The notes beneath the pieces are model-generated. The model was not told the origin of the DNA. It saw only the letters and a list, made by a program, of their open reading frames with translations, and searched no databases. From Acidimicrobiales bacterium (GTDB taxonomy: Bacteria; Actinomycetota; Acidimicrobiia; Acidimicrobiales; Iamiaceae): a DNA stretch of 43,867 nucleotides. Below are positions 25,327 through 34,238 of this stretch, piece after piece. The stretch is from the NCBI GenBank assembly GCA_030447445.1, contig JAUJOW010000018.1, forward strand, positions 1 to 43,867, given 5' to 3'. The position numbers were made by a program, and so were the translations under genes. Within the stretch, counting starts at the first letter, position 1, and every line of letters begins with the position of its first letter.

Positions 25327-25355
25327 ACAATACGTCACGGCAACCCCGAAATCAA
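25327..25355 (-). promoter_or_regulatory. Sigma-70-type promoter of bldD
   Basis: On the minus strand TTGATT (-35) and TATTGT (-10) are separated by 17 bases, close to consensus and unusually AT-rich for this genome. The predicted start lies near 25320, giving a leader of about 35 bases that includes the GGGAG ribosome-binding site. Positions lie in the 100-base gap after rsmE. Confidence 0.6.
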
Positions 25356-25387
25356 CCACCGAGAGTGTCGAAAGGGCGGGGGGCAGG

Positions 25388-26125
25388 TCAGCGGGCCCGA
25401 GGCCGGTCGGTCGGCGCCACGATACCGCTGCGCAGGGCGCCCAGTATGGCCCCGGCGGTGACGGCGGCGGTGCCGGCCCGCAGCCCGTGGGGGCCGAGGC
25501 TGATCACGGGCAGGTCCACGGCCCGCTCGGCCGGTGACCACCCGCCCTCGGGGCCGATCAGCACGGTCGGGTGGCCGAGGGTGGGCGGCCCTCCGCCGCG
25601 GTCGGCCAGCGCCGCTCCGGGGAGCGAGGCGGCGGCGGGGAAGTCGACCGGCGCCCGCAGCTCGGGCAGCCGGCATCGACGGCACTGCATGGCCGCCTCC
25701 CGGGCCACCCGCCGGAGCCGTTCGAGGTTGGCGGCGGCCCGGTCGGCATCCCAGCGCACCACCGACCGCTCGGCCGAGAACGGGAACAGGACATCGGCGC
25801 CGAGCTCGGTGAGCTTCTGGGTCACCCACTCCGGCCGCTCCCCCTTCACCAGGGCGAAGGCGATGGCCACCGAAGGTTCGGGAGCGGCGACGGTGACGAC
25901 GGGACCGGTGGGCTCGAGGGGCTCGCCGAACCGGCACGGCCGCCACCGGCCGGCGCCGTCGGACACCGTCAGCGGGTCCCCGGGTCGGGTGCGCAGCACC
26001 CGGGCCAGGTGGTGGCGGTCGCCATCGTCGAGCGCTGGCTGTTCGAGGTCGGCCACGAAGGCGTGGGGGCCGAGCCGGCTGTCGGGCTCGGCGCCGGGCT
26101 CGGCGGCCCGGCCCGGCCGGGTCAC
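25388..26125 (-). CDS. rsmE: 16S rRNA m3U1498 methyltransferase RsmE
   Basis: SPOUT-fold RNA methyltransferase. 245 residues with a GTG start overlapping the dnaJ stop (GTGA). The N-terminal PUA-like part has [20 protein letters not shown] and [17 protein letters not shown]. The SPOUT part has [20 protein letters not shown] and [20 protein letters not shown], then the knot region [20 protein letters not shown] and [20 protein letters not shown], which binds SAM. The dnaJ-rsmE order is widespread. An alanine/proline-rich start precedes the conserved domain, so a start a few codons later is possible. Confidence 0.93.
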   Translation of the reverse strand: MTRPGRAAEPGAEPDSRLGPHAFVADLEQPALDDGDRHHLARVLRTRPGDPLTVSDGAGRWRPCRFGEPLEPTGPVVTVAAPEPSVAIAFALVKGERPEWVTQKLTELGADVLFPFSAERSVVRWDADRAAANLERLRRVAREAAMQCRRCRLPELRAPVDFPAAASLPGAALADRGGGPPTLGHPTVLIGPEGGWSPAERAVDLPVISLGPHGLRAGTAAVTAGAILGALRSGIVAPTDRPRAR

Positions 26126-27243
26126 CGGAAGGCGGACTTGATGCGGGAGAGGAAGCCCACCTCGGCGGGAGCCACGTCCTCGCCCCGGGCGCCGGCCAAC
26201 CGGCGAAGGAGCTCCTCGCCCTCCCCGTCGAGGTCGACGGGCGTGTCCACCACGACGTTGACCAGGAGGTCGCCCCGACCCCGGCCCTGCACGTGGGGCA
26301 CGCCCCTGCCCCGGAGCCGGAACACCCGCCCGGTCTGGGTGCCGCGGGGGATCACGAGGTCCTCGGTGCCGTCGAGCGTCTGGAAGCTGAGGTGAGCCCC
26401 CAGGGCGGCCTGGGTGACCGGGAGGTGCAGCTCGTGGTGCAGATCGTCACCGTCGCGGCTGAACCGCTCGTGGGTCCGCACGCGGACGTGCACGTAGAGG
26501 TCGCCGTGGCCGCCGCCCCGCACCCCGGCCGCCCCCAGGCCTCCCAGCCGCAGGGTGGAACCGGTGTCGACCCCGGCCGGGATGTCGACGGTGTAGGTCT
26601 TCTCCTCGATGCGGCGACCCTCGCCCCGGCAGTCCTCGCAGGGCGAAGCGATGATGCGACCGAGGGCACCACAGCGCGGGCAGGGGGCGGCGGTGACCAT
26701 CTGGCCGAGGATCGACTGGCGAACGCGGCGGACCTGGCCGGCGCCGCCGCAGTCCGGGCACGTCTCCGGGGTGGTGCCCGGCGCCGCGCCCGTGGCCTCG
26801 CAGGTCTGGCAGGCCACGGCGGTGCGCACCCGCACCGGCTCCTGGCTGCCGAACACGGCCCGCTCGAAGTCCAGCTCGACGACCACCTCGAGGTCGGTGC
26901 CCCGTGGCGATGCACCGCCCCGGGACCGCCCGCCGACGCCGCCGCCCCCGCCGAAGAAGGCGTCGAAGATGTCGCTGATCCCGCCGCCGCCGAAGCCGAA
27001 AGGGTCGCCACCACCACCAGCGGCGGCCCCCTCGGGGCCGAAGGTGTCGTAGCGCCGGCGCCGGTCGGGGTCGCTCAGCACCTCGTAGGCCTGGGCCACC
27101 AACTTGAACCGGGTCTCGGCGCCGGCGTCGTCGGGGTTGGCGTCGGGGTGGAGTTGACGAGCGAGGCGGCGGTACGCCCGCTTGATGTCCTCGGCGGATG
27201 CGTCCCGACCCACCCCGAGCAGGTCGTAGTAGTCGTCAGCCAT
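26122..27243 (-). CDS. dnaJ: Chaperone protein DnaJ
   Basis: Type I J-protein, co-chaperone of DnaK. 373 residues. The J domain (1-70) has the HPD motif in [14 protein letters not shown] Gly/Phe-rich linker follows ([20 protein letters not shown]). Four zinc repeats are present at about 140-210: [24 protein letters not shown] and CEDCRGEG. The C-terminal beta-sandwich domains follow. It is the hrcA-linked DnaJ (often called dnaJ2 in actinobacteria, where another copy lies beside dnaK). It starts 12 bases after the hrcA stop. Confidence 0.96.
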   Translation of the reverse strand: MADDYYDLLGVGRDASAEDIKRAYRRLARQLHPDANPDDAGAETRFKLVAQAYEVLSDPDRRRRYDTFGPEGAAAGGGGDPFGFGGGGISDIFDAFFGGGGGVGGRSRGGASPRGTDLEVVVELDFERAVFGSQEPVRVRTAVACQTCEATGAAPGTTPETCPDCGGAGQVRRVRQSILGQMVTAAPCPRCGALGRIIASPCEDCRGEGRRIEEKTYTVDIPAGVDTGSTLRLGGLGAAGVRGGGHGDLYVHVRVRTHERFSRDGDDLHHELHLPVTQAALGAHLSFQTLDGTEDLVIPRGTQTGRVFRLRGRGVPHVQGRGRGDLLVNVVVDTPVDLDGEGEELLRRLAGARGEDVAPAEVGFLSRIKSAFR

Positions 27244-27255
27244 CGGCGGTGATCG

Positions 27256-28256
27256 TCACCCCTCGCTCAGGCGTCGGCCCAGCCGCTTGCTGACCACGGC
27301 CACGGCGGCGAGCGCCTGGGGGTAGTTCATGCGGGTGGGACCGAGCACGCCGATGGTGCCGGCCGGCTCCCCCTCGACGTCGTACGGGGCGACCACGAGG
27401 GCGCAATCGGCCAGCCGGGCCATGCCGGTCTCGGCCCCGATGGCCACGTTGAGGCCCCGATCGAGGACGTCACGCAGCAGGGTGACGACGACGAGCTGCT
27501 GCTCGAGGATGGTGAGCACCTCCCGCACGGTGTCGACGGCCTCGAACGCCCCCGCCATGCGGGCCGTGCCGCCGACGAACACGTGGTCGAGGTCGCCGGT
27601 CCGGCCGGTGGACAACGCCGAGACCGCCGCCGTGACCACGGCATCGGTGGTGGCGTCGCCCGATGCCGGCACCGGCGCCACCGTGGTGACGTGGGCCCCG
27701 CTGGAGGTGGGCGGCGAGGTGGGCGGTGGCGGCGGCCAGGCGGTCCTCGCCGACGTCCCGGTCGAACTCGAGGGTGCGCTTCTCGACCACGCCGTTCGAG
27801 AGCACGGCTACGAGCAGCGCCACCCTGGCCGTGAGCCCGACCACCTGCACCGAGCGGACGGTGGCGGCCTCGTGGGGCGGGCCGACGACGACGGCGGCGG
27901 CGTCGGTCAGGTTGGACAGCAGCCGGGTGGTGGCTTGCAGCATGGCCTCGAGCTCGCCGTGGGCCCGGTTGAAGAAGGTGCGGACCTGCTGGGCCGACGC
28001 CTGGTCGAGGGACACCCGGCCGGTGAGGGCGTCGACGAAGTGGCGGTAGCCCTTGTCGGTGGGGACCCGCCCGGCGCTGGTGGGGCTGGTGGAGGTACCC
28101 CTCCTGTTCGAGGACGACCATGTCGTTGCGGACGGTGGCCGGCGAGACGTGCACGCCGGGCGCGGCGGCGATGTGGCCCGACCCCACGGGCTGGGCGGTG
28201 TGGATGTACTCCTCCACGACGGCTCGGAGGATGGATGCCTTGCGTTCGTCGAGCAT
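27256..28256 (-). CDS. hrcA: Heat-inducible transcription repressor HrcA, two frameshifts
   Basis: Winged-helix repressor of heat-shock genes. The N-terminus MLDERKASILRAVVEEYIHT with SPATVRNDMVVLEQEGYLHQ is the HrcA DNA-binding domain. The frame breaks at about 28095, where two bases (an AC unit) seem to be missing. It continues as SAGRVPTDKGYRHFVDALTG through RTFFNRAHGELEAMLQATTR and VVEKRTLEFDRDVGEDRLAA. It breaks again at about 27698, where one extra G is suspected, and ends with HVFVGGTARMAGAFEAVDTV and TIGVLGPTRMNYPQALAAV. Correcting both gives a length divisible by three (333 residues). No CIRCE operator is evident in the window. Located between lepA and dnaJ as in many actinobacteria. 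Confidence 0.85.
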
Positions 28257-28365
28257 CGCTCAGGCTTCTCTCGGTGCCCGCCGGGCGGCGAGCGTCGGCA
28301 CCCGATGGTACCGATTGATGGGCCTGGCTCCCGCTTCCGCTCGGCCCGTTCGGCCCCCGCTGGTG

Positions 28366-30145
28366 TCAATCCTCCAGGCGTAGGGCGGAGACGAACGCCT
28401 CCTGGGGCACCTCGACGCGGCCGATGTTCTTCATCCGCTTCTTGCCCTCCTTCTGGCGGTCGAGGAGCTTGCGCTTGCGAGAGATGTCGCCGCCGTAGCA
28501 CTTGGCCAGCACGTCCTTGCGCTTGGCTCGCACGGTCTCGCGGGCGATGATGCGTCCCCCGACGGCGGCCTGGATGGGCACGTCGAAGAGCTGGCGGGGG
28601 ATGAGCTCCCGCAGCTTCTCGGTCATGCGGCGCCCGTAGGCGTCGGCCTTGTCCCGATGGACGATCGCGCTGAAGGCGTCGACGGGCTGGCCGTTGAGCA
28701 GGACGTCGACCTTGACCAGGTTCGACGCGGCGTACCCGTCGGGCTCGTAGTCCAGGCTGGCGTAGCCCTGGGTGCGGCTCTTGAGCTGGTCGAAGAAGTC
28801 GGTGACCACCTCGGCCAGCGGCCGGTAGCGGAGCTCGACCCGCTCGGGCGAGAGGTACTCGAGCTTGCGCATCTCCCCCGCCGCGTCTGGCACAGGTCCA
28901 TCAGGGTGCCCGTGTGGTCGGCCGGGGAGAGGAGGGTGAGGGCCAGCCAGGGCTCCTCGATCACCTCGATCTCGGTCGGCGGGGGCATGGCGCTCGGGTT
29001 GTCCACCTCGATCACCTCTCCCCGGGTGGTGCGGACCTGGTAGGCCACCGAGGGGCGGTGGCGATGAGCGCCAGGTCGAACTCCCGCTCGAGGCGCTCCC
29101 GCACGATCTCCATGTGCAACAGCCCGAGGAACCCGCACCGGAAGCCGAAGCCGAGCGCTCCGGACGTCTCGGGTTCGTAGGTGAAGCTGGCGTCGTTGAG
29201 GCGCAGCTTCTCGAGAGCGTCGCGCAGCTCGGGGAACTGGTCGCCGTCGATCGGGTAGAGACCGCAGAAGACCATGGGCTTGGGGTCCCGGTAGCCCTCG
29301 AGCGCTGCCGGTGCCGGCCGGGCGGCGTCGGTGACGGTCTCGCCCGAGCGGGCCTCGGCGACGTCCTTGATGCCGGCGATGAGGTAGCCGGTCTCACCGG
29401 GCCCGAGCACGGCCACCGGAGTCGGCAGTGGGTTCCGCACGCCGATCTCGTCGGCGTCGCGGAGCGCCCCCGCCTGCATGAACCGGAGCCGGGCGCCGCT
29501 GCGCAGGGTGCCGTTCATGACCCGGACCGAGGAGACCACGCCCCGGTACTGGTCGAAGTGGGAGTCGAAGATGAGCGCCTCGAGCGGGGCGTCGGGATCA
29601 CCGACGGGGGCCGGTATGCGGTCGACCACGGCGTCGAGCAGGTCGGCGACCCCCTCGCCGGTCTTGGCGCTGATGCGCAGGATGTCCTCGGCCGGGATCC
29701 CGAGCACGTGCTCGATCTCGGTGGCGCAGGTGTCCGGATCGGCGGCCGGGAGGTCGATCTTGTTGAGGCAGGCGATGATCTCGAGGTCGTGCTCGAGGGC
29801 CAGGTAGCAGTTGGCCAGGGTCTGGGCCTCGATGCCCTGGGCGGCGTCGACGAGCAGGACGACCCCCTCGCAGGCGGCCAGCGATCGCGACACCTCGTAG
29901 CCGAAGTCGACGTGGCCGGGGGTGTCGATCAGGTTGAGGACGTGGTCCCGGTAGTCGAGACGGACCGACTGGAGCTTGATGGTGATGCCCCGCTCCCGCT
30001 CGAGATCCATCGAGTCGAGGTACTGGGCGCGCATGTCCCGAGGGTCGACGGCGCCGCAGATCTCGAGGATGCGGTCGCTGAGCGTCGTCTTCCCGTGGTC
30101 GATGTGGGCGATGATCGAGATCGCCCTGAGGCGGGACAGATCCAC
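28366..30145 (-). CDS. lepA: Elongation factor 4 (LepA), two single-base frameshifts
   Basis: Ribosome-associated GTPase that affects translation initiation and back-translocation. GTG start ([20 protein letters not shown]). G motifs: G1 AHIDHGKT, G3 DTPGHVDF, G4 NKIDLP. The LepA-specific C-terminal domain ends [20 protein letters not shown]. The frame breaks at about 29052-29055 and at 28875-28879. Both sites are G/C homopolymers where one extra base would restore [20 protein letters not shown] and [20 protein letters not shown]. Corrected length is 593 residues, normal for LepA. Because the gene is otherwise perfectly conserved and both lesions are homopolymer deletions, sequencing error is more likely than loss. 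Confidence 0.9.
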
Positions 30146-30154
30146 AACGGATCG

Positions 30155-30160
30155 ACGCTA
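30155..30160 (-). promoter_or_regulatory. Putative -10 element of lepA
   Basis: On the minus strand TAGCGT lies 9 bases before the GTG start, in the 120-base region divergent from rpsT. Confidence 0.3.
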
Positions 30161-30202
30161 CCAACGCCACCGTCGCGCCCCTCCCAGGGGTGGTGGGCGG
30201 AC

Positions 30203-30232
30203 GTGACAGGGACCGGTTCCGGCGCTTAGTGT
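30203..30232 (+). promoter_or_regulatory. Putative promoter of rpsT
   Basis: GTGACA and TAGTGT separated by 18 bases, followed by a leader of roughly 27 bases with a GAGGA ribosome-binding site 5 bases before the GTG start. Confidence 0.4.
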
Positions 30233-30265
30233 CTCCCGGCTGTTCCGATCCCAGCCGAGGATTCC

Positions 30266-30526
30266 GTGGCCAACATCAAGAGCCAGATCAAGCGCAACCG
30301 CCAGAACGAGCGGCGGCGGCTGCGCAACAAGGCGGTGCGCTCAGAGGTGAAGACCAGGGTCAAGTCGGCCGTGGCCAGCGCCGAGGAGGGTGCCGAGGGC
30401 GCCGCCGAGGCGGCCCGGCTGGCCGTCAAGAAGATCGACAAGGCGGCGGCCAAGGGCGTCATCCACAAGAACCAGGCTGCTCGCCGCAAGGCCCGGCTCA
30501 TGGCTCGCCTGCACGCCTCCCGCTGA
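30266..30526 (+). CDS. rpsT: 30S ribosomal protein S20
   Basis: Small basic 16S rRNA-binding protein, 86 residues from [23 protein letters not shown] at the start and [20 protein letters not shown] with [10 protein letters not shown] at the end are diagnostic. A GAGGA sequence precedes the start. It lies alone on the plus strand between divergent lepA and convergent holA. Its last 29 bases overlap the 3' end of holA on the other strand. The rpsT-holA-lepA neighbourhood is conserved in many bacteria. Confidence 0.96.
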   Translation: MANIKSQIKRNRQNERRRLRNKAVRSEVKTRVKSAVASAEEGAEGAAEAARLAVKKIDKAAAKGVIHKNQAARRKARLMARLHASR

Positions 30527-31508
30527 GCTTGCTGAGGCGGGCGACGAGGACCTCCATCACCAGCTCGTCGGGCCAGGCCTGGGCGCCGTGGAGGTCGAGG
30601 TCGGCGGCGGCGAGGAGGATCACAGCCCGACGCACGCCCCGGTGACCGAGGCGCTGGATCTGGGCGAGGGCCTTGCCGGCGGGGAAGGTCGATCCCCCGA
30701 TGCCGAGCACCGCCGCTGCCTCCTTCTCGCCGCTGGCGCCGGCTCCGTCGAGTCGCAGCATGCGGGTGTAGTGCCGGCGGAGTGAGGCGATGACCTCGAG
30801 GGGGTGGCGGCCTCCCCCCCGCAGCATCCGGTGCAGCCGGTCGAGGGCGAGCGCGGTGTCACCCCGGTTGATGGCGTCGGTGAGCTCCCAGGGAGGGACG
30901 CCGCCGGCCTCGCCCAGGAACGGCTCGACCTCCTCCACGCCGAGGCGGGCCCCAGGTCCGTACACACCGCCCAGCCGCTCGACCAGTTCCACGACCGCCC
31001 CGGGGTTCTCGCCGAGCTGCTCGGCCACCCGGACCCGGGCCGGACCGTCGAGGCGGAGCTCGCGGGAAGCGAAGTGCTCCCCCACCCAGCCCTCGCGTCG
31101 ACGGGTCGGCGGCTCGGGGTCGACGGTCGCGGCGCCGGCGTCGACCAGGGCCTTGGCCAGGGTCGGCGGCAGCGACCCGAGCTTGGCCCCCGGCTCGGGG
31201 CTGCGCTCCCACACCAGCACGAGGGCCGTGGTGTCCACCGGCTCGGCCAGGTAGGCGAGCAGGGGCGCCTGCGCGTCGGCGTTGGAGAAGCGGCCCAGGT
31301 GACGGGCCACCACGATGCGGCGGTCGGTGAGGAAGGGCAGGGTCTGGGCCGCGTCGATGGCCGCGGCCAGCTCGTAGTCGGCACCGGAGAACTCGTCGAC
31401 CAGGAGGGACCGGTCGCCGTCACCGACGAGCTGCTCGACCAGGGAGGTCACCGCCTCCTCCCTGAGCACGTCGTCGGCTCCCTTCACCAGGTGCACCGAG
31501 CCGGTCAC
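30498..31508 (-). CDS. holA: DNA polymerase III delta subunit
   Basis: Clamp-loader subunit that opens the beta clamp. 336 residues from a GTG overlapping the folP stop (GTGA). The start [20 protein letters not shown], the block [20 protein letters not shown], and the central [20 protein letters not shown] are HolA-like. The C-terminal part has [37 protein letters not shown] and [19 protein letters not shown]. The longer open frame upstream lies inside folP. The tail-to-tail overlap with rpsT leaves no room for a terminator between them. Confidence 0.93.
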   Translation of the reverse strand: MTGSVHLVKGADDVLREEAVTSLVEQLVGDGDRSLLVDEFSGADYELAAAIDAAQTLPFLTDRRIVVARHLGRFSNADAQAPLLAYLAEPVDTTALVLVWERSPEPGAKLGSLPPTLAKALVDAGAATVDPEPPTRRREGWVGEHFASRELRLDGPARVRVAEQLGENPGAVVELVERLGGVYGPGARLGVEEVEPFLGEAGGVPPWELTDAINRGDTALALDRLHRMLRGGGRHPLEVIASLRRHYTRMLRLDGAGASGEKEAAAVLGIGGSTFPAGKALAQIQRLGHRGVRRAVILLAAADLDLHGAQAWPDELVMEVLVARLSKLSGRRAGEP

Positions 31509-32374
31509 GGGTCGCTCCCGTATCCGCGCCGGACCGGTTCGTCGGCGCGGGCCTCGAGGATGGCGGCCATGACGTCGCTGACCCGGCGAGCGCTGCGCAC
31601 ATCGTGGGCCCGCACGACCCGGCACCCGAGCCCGATGCCCAGGGCGTGAGCGGCGTGGCTGGCCTCCCGCCGGGCGTCGACCGGGCGGCCGAGCAGCTCA
31701 CCGAGGAAGGGTTTGTTGGACGCCGACAGGAAGACGACGTGACCGAGATCGGCCAACCGGTCCGATGCCCGCAGCAGCTCGAGGGATTGGGCCGCCGTCT
31801 TGCCGAGGTCGAGCCCGGCGTCGACCATGATCCGGCTCCGGGGGATGCCAGCGGCCACCGCTGCCGCCGCCCGGTCGGCCAGGAAGGTGCATACGGTCTC
31901 GACGAGGTCGTCGTAGCGAGGGTCGGGGTCGGCGATGCGGGGTCCGAGCCGGATGTGGGTGGCGACCACGGCCGCCCCCGCTTCGGCCGCCGCCGGCAGG
32001 TAGTCGGGGTCGGCGAACCCGCTGATGTCGTTGCCGACCACGGCGCCGGCGGCGTAGGCGGCGCGCGCCACCGACGCTCGCCACGTGTCACAGGAGAGGG
32101 GGACGTCGAAGCGGGCCTGGAGGGCCTCGACGGCGGGCACGACCCGATCGAGCTCCTCGGCCTCGGACACCTCGGGACCCGGGCCGGCTCTGACGCCGCC
32201 GACGTCGAGGACGTCGGCTCCCTCCCCCACGAGGGCGTCGGCCCTGCCCAGGAAGGCGTCGAGGTCACAGTACCGGCCGGCGTCGAAGAACGAGTCAGGG
32301 GTGCGGTTCAAGATCCCCATGACGACGGCCCGGTGGGTCACGTCGAAGCGGTGGGGCCCGAGCTCGAGCAGCAC
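31505..32374 (-). CDS. folP: Dihydropteroate synthase family protein
   Basis: TIM-barrel enzyme of folate synthesis that condenses pterin diphosphate with p-aminobenzoate. 289 residues from GTG. Signatures: VVMGILNRTPDSFFDAGRYC (pterin-binding loop), GADVLDVGGVRAGPGPEVSE, then DVPLSCDTWRASVARAAYAA, GAVVGNDISGF, IMVDAGLDLGKT, and the C-terminal VVRAHDVRSARRVSDVMAAI. Two departures are worth noting: the usual DIGGES-type loop reads DVGGVRAG, and the usual SRK-type loop is replaced by VVFLSASNKPFLG. Actinobacteria carry a second paralogue (FolP2) without classical activity, and this may be that type. Confidence 0.85.
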   Translation of the reverse strand: MLLELGPHRFDVTHRAVVMGILNRTPDSFFDAGRYCDLDAFLGRADALVGEGADVLDVGGVRAGPGPEVSEAEELDRVVPAVEALQARFDVPLSCDTWRASVARAAYAAGAVVGNDISGFADPDYLPAAAEAGAAVVATHIRLGPRIADPDPRYDDLVETVCTFLADRAAAAVAAGIPRSRIMVDAGLDLGKTAAQSLELLRASDRLADLGHVVFLSASNKPFLGELLGRPVDARREASHAAHALGIGLGCRVVRAHDVRSARRVSDVMAAILEARADEPVRRGYGSDP

Positions 32375-34238
32375 CGGGCGAACCTACCCTGACCACCGTT
32401 GCCGCCAGCCGGCGGTCGCCGTCCTCGACGACCACGTCGACGGTCACCTCCAGTCCCCCCACCCGGAGGCGCTCCGGGGCGGCCACCGTTCGGGCCGCGG
32501 TCAGCTCGTTCCCGGGCGGGGCCCACACGGCAGCGACCAGCCACCGGTGCCGGAGGGCGGCCACCGCCGAGGCATCAGCCGGCCCCCCGGCGGCGACCAC
32601 GACGAGGTCGACGCGGCGGACCCCGGCTCGCCGAAGGCCCTCCAGCAGCCGCTCGGGCCCGCCCGGCGACGCCCCGTCGAGCACCACCACGGTGGCCCCG
32701 CCGGCTCGCCAGAGGGTCGTGCCAGGAGCCGGACTCGTGGTCAAGGGCGGGCGGCGGAGCTCGGCGGCGGGAGCGAGGAGGGCCAGGCTCACCACGACGG
32801 TGCCGACGGCCATCACCAGCCGCCCACGGATTCGGTGCCCGGCCACGACGATCGCCACGCCGGCGGCGACGACGGCCACGCCCGTCCCGTCGAGCTCGCC
32901 CGAGGGAAGCGACGACGCCACCCGAGCCACCGTCTCGATCCAACCGATGAGCAACGAGGTGGGCAGGTGCAGCACGGCGGCGGACCGCCCGCCCACCAGG
33001 CCGGCGACCAGGCCGGCCCCCAGGCCCCACATCATGACCAGCCCGGCGGCCGGGCCGGCCAGCAGGTTGGCCGGCAGAGATGCCACCGGCACGCCTCCGA
33101 AGGTGGCCACGAGCAGGGGAGCGACGCCGAGCTGCGCGGAGGCGGTCACGGCCAAGGCGTCGGTGATGCCGGCCGGGCCCGGGATGGCCCGGCGCAGCGG
33201 CGGGCCGAGCAGGAGGATGCCGGCCGAAGCCGCCACGGAGAGCTGGAAGCCGACCGAGCCGACGAGGAGCGGGTCCACCAGGACCAGTCCGGTGGTGGCC
33301 AGGGCGAGCAGCCGCAAGCCCGACGCCGGGCGCCCGAGGGCGAAGGCGGTGGCGGCGAGCCCAGCCATGGTCCCGGCCCGCAGCACGGACGGCTCGAAGC
33401 GGGTGACCAGCGCGAAGAAGCCGATGACGGCCACGGTGGCCGCCCAGCGGGGCCCCAGCCGCAGCCGGCGCAGCCCAGGACCGACCAGGGCCAGCACGAA
33501 GGCCACGTTCTCACCGGAGACGGCGAGCAGGTGGGTGAGACCGGAACCGGTGAAGTCGTCGGCCACTGTGGCCGGCTGCTCGCGGTCGTCGCCCAGGACG
33601 AACCCGGTGAAGAGCGACCGACGGTCAGGTGGGAGCGAGGACGAGCCCGCCACCAACAGGCGTCGGACCCGGTTGGCCGCCCGCCAGGGCGGGGCGCCAC
33701 CGTCGGCAGGCTCCAGCCAGCGGGCCTCGAGCCGACCCACGACGTGGCGGACCACCAACCATGGCGCGTCGTCGGGCGGGGGCCGCACCCGTCCGTCGAC
33801 CCGCACCCGCTCTCCGGCGAGGCGGGTGCGGAGCGCCCCCCGTCCCCGCTCGACGGCCGACAGCTCGAGGCGCCTCCCGCCGACCCGAACGATGGCGGTG
33901 GTGGCCCCGAAGTGGTCCTCGGGGTCGGATACGAGGGTGACGGTGCCCCGGAAGGGGCCCGGCTCGGGCGGCCGCAGCCCCGCCTCGGCGCGGGCCCCGA
34001 GCGAGGAGGCCAGCAGTAGGCCGCCCAGGCACACCAGCGCCGGCCGTCGGGCCACCATGGCGAGGGTGACCACGGCGACGGCCAGGGCCAGGGGCACGGG
34101 CCGGGCCATGGCTGCTCCCGTGGCCACGGCGGCAGCGAGCACCACCGCTCCCCGGTCGCTCAGCGCCGTCCCCGTCGGGGACGGCGGGGGAGGCGGCAGC
34201 GGCGGCGGGGCGTCGAGCCTCGGGGTGGGAACGGTCAC
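32295..34238 (-). CDS. comEC: ComEC/Rec2 competence membrane protein
   Basis: Inner-membrane DNA-uptake channel. 647 residues from a GTG that overlaps the comEA stop (GTGA). The order is: N-terminal spans with a DUF4131-like soluble part (GPFRGTVTLVSDPEDHFGAT), the Competence domain (LFTGFVLGDDREQPATVADD, then FTGSGLTHLLAVSGENVAFV) with many hydrophobic helices, and a degenerate C-terminal beta-lactamase-like region (TLWRAGGATVVVLDGASPGG). The C-terminal region lacks the metal-binding HxHxDH motif, so nuclease activity is doubtful. The last 80 bases overlap folP in another frame, much more than other overlaps here. A missed single-base shift near the end would give a stop just before folP. 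Confidence 0.88.
   Translation of the reverse strand: MTVPTPRLDAPPPLPPPPPSPTGTALSDRGAVVLAAAVATGAAMARPVPLALAVAVVTLAMVARRPALVCLGGLLLASSLGARAEAGLRPPEPGPFRGTVTLVSDPEDHFGATTAIVRVGGRRLELSAVERGRGALRTRLAGERVRVDGRVRPPPDDAPWLVVRHVVGRLEARWLEPADGGAPPWRAANRVRRLLVAGSSSLPPDRRSLFTGFVLGDDREQPATVADDFTGSGLTHLLAVSGENVAFVLALVGPGLRRLRLGPRWAATVAVIGFFALVTRFEPSVLRAGTMAGLAATAFALGRPASGLRLLALATTGLVLVDPLLVGSVGFQLSVAASAGILLLGPPLRRAIPGPAGITDALAVTASAQLGVAPLLVATFGGVPVASLPANLLAGPAAGLVMMWGLGAGLVAGLVGGRSAAVLHLPTSLLIGWIETVARVASSLPSGELDGTGVAVVAAGVAIVVAGHRIRGRLVMAVGTVVVSLALLAPAAELRRPPLTTSPAPGTTLWRAGGATVVVLDGASPGGPERLLEGLRRAGVRRVDLVVVAAGGPADASAVAALRHRWLVAAVWAPPGNELTAARTVAAPERLRVGGLEVTVDVVVEDGDRRLAATVVRVGSPGAARARAPPLRRDPPGRRHGDLEPHP

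Noticed and set aside
27200..28366. A CIRCE operator near hrcA or dnaJ
   Set aside because: I searched by eye for TTAGCACTC-N9-GAGTGCTAA and found no acceptable match upstream of hrcA, dnaJ or lepA.
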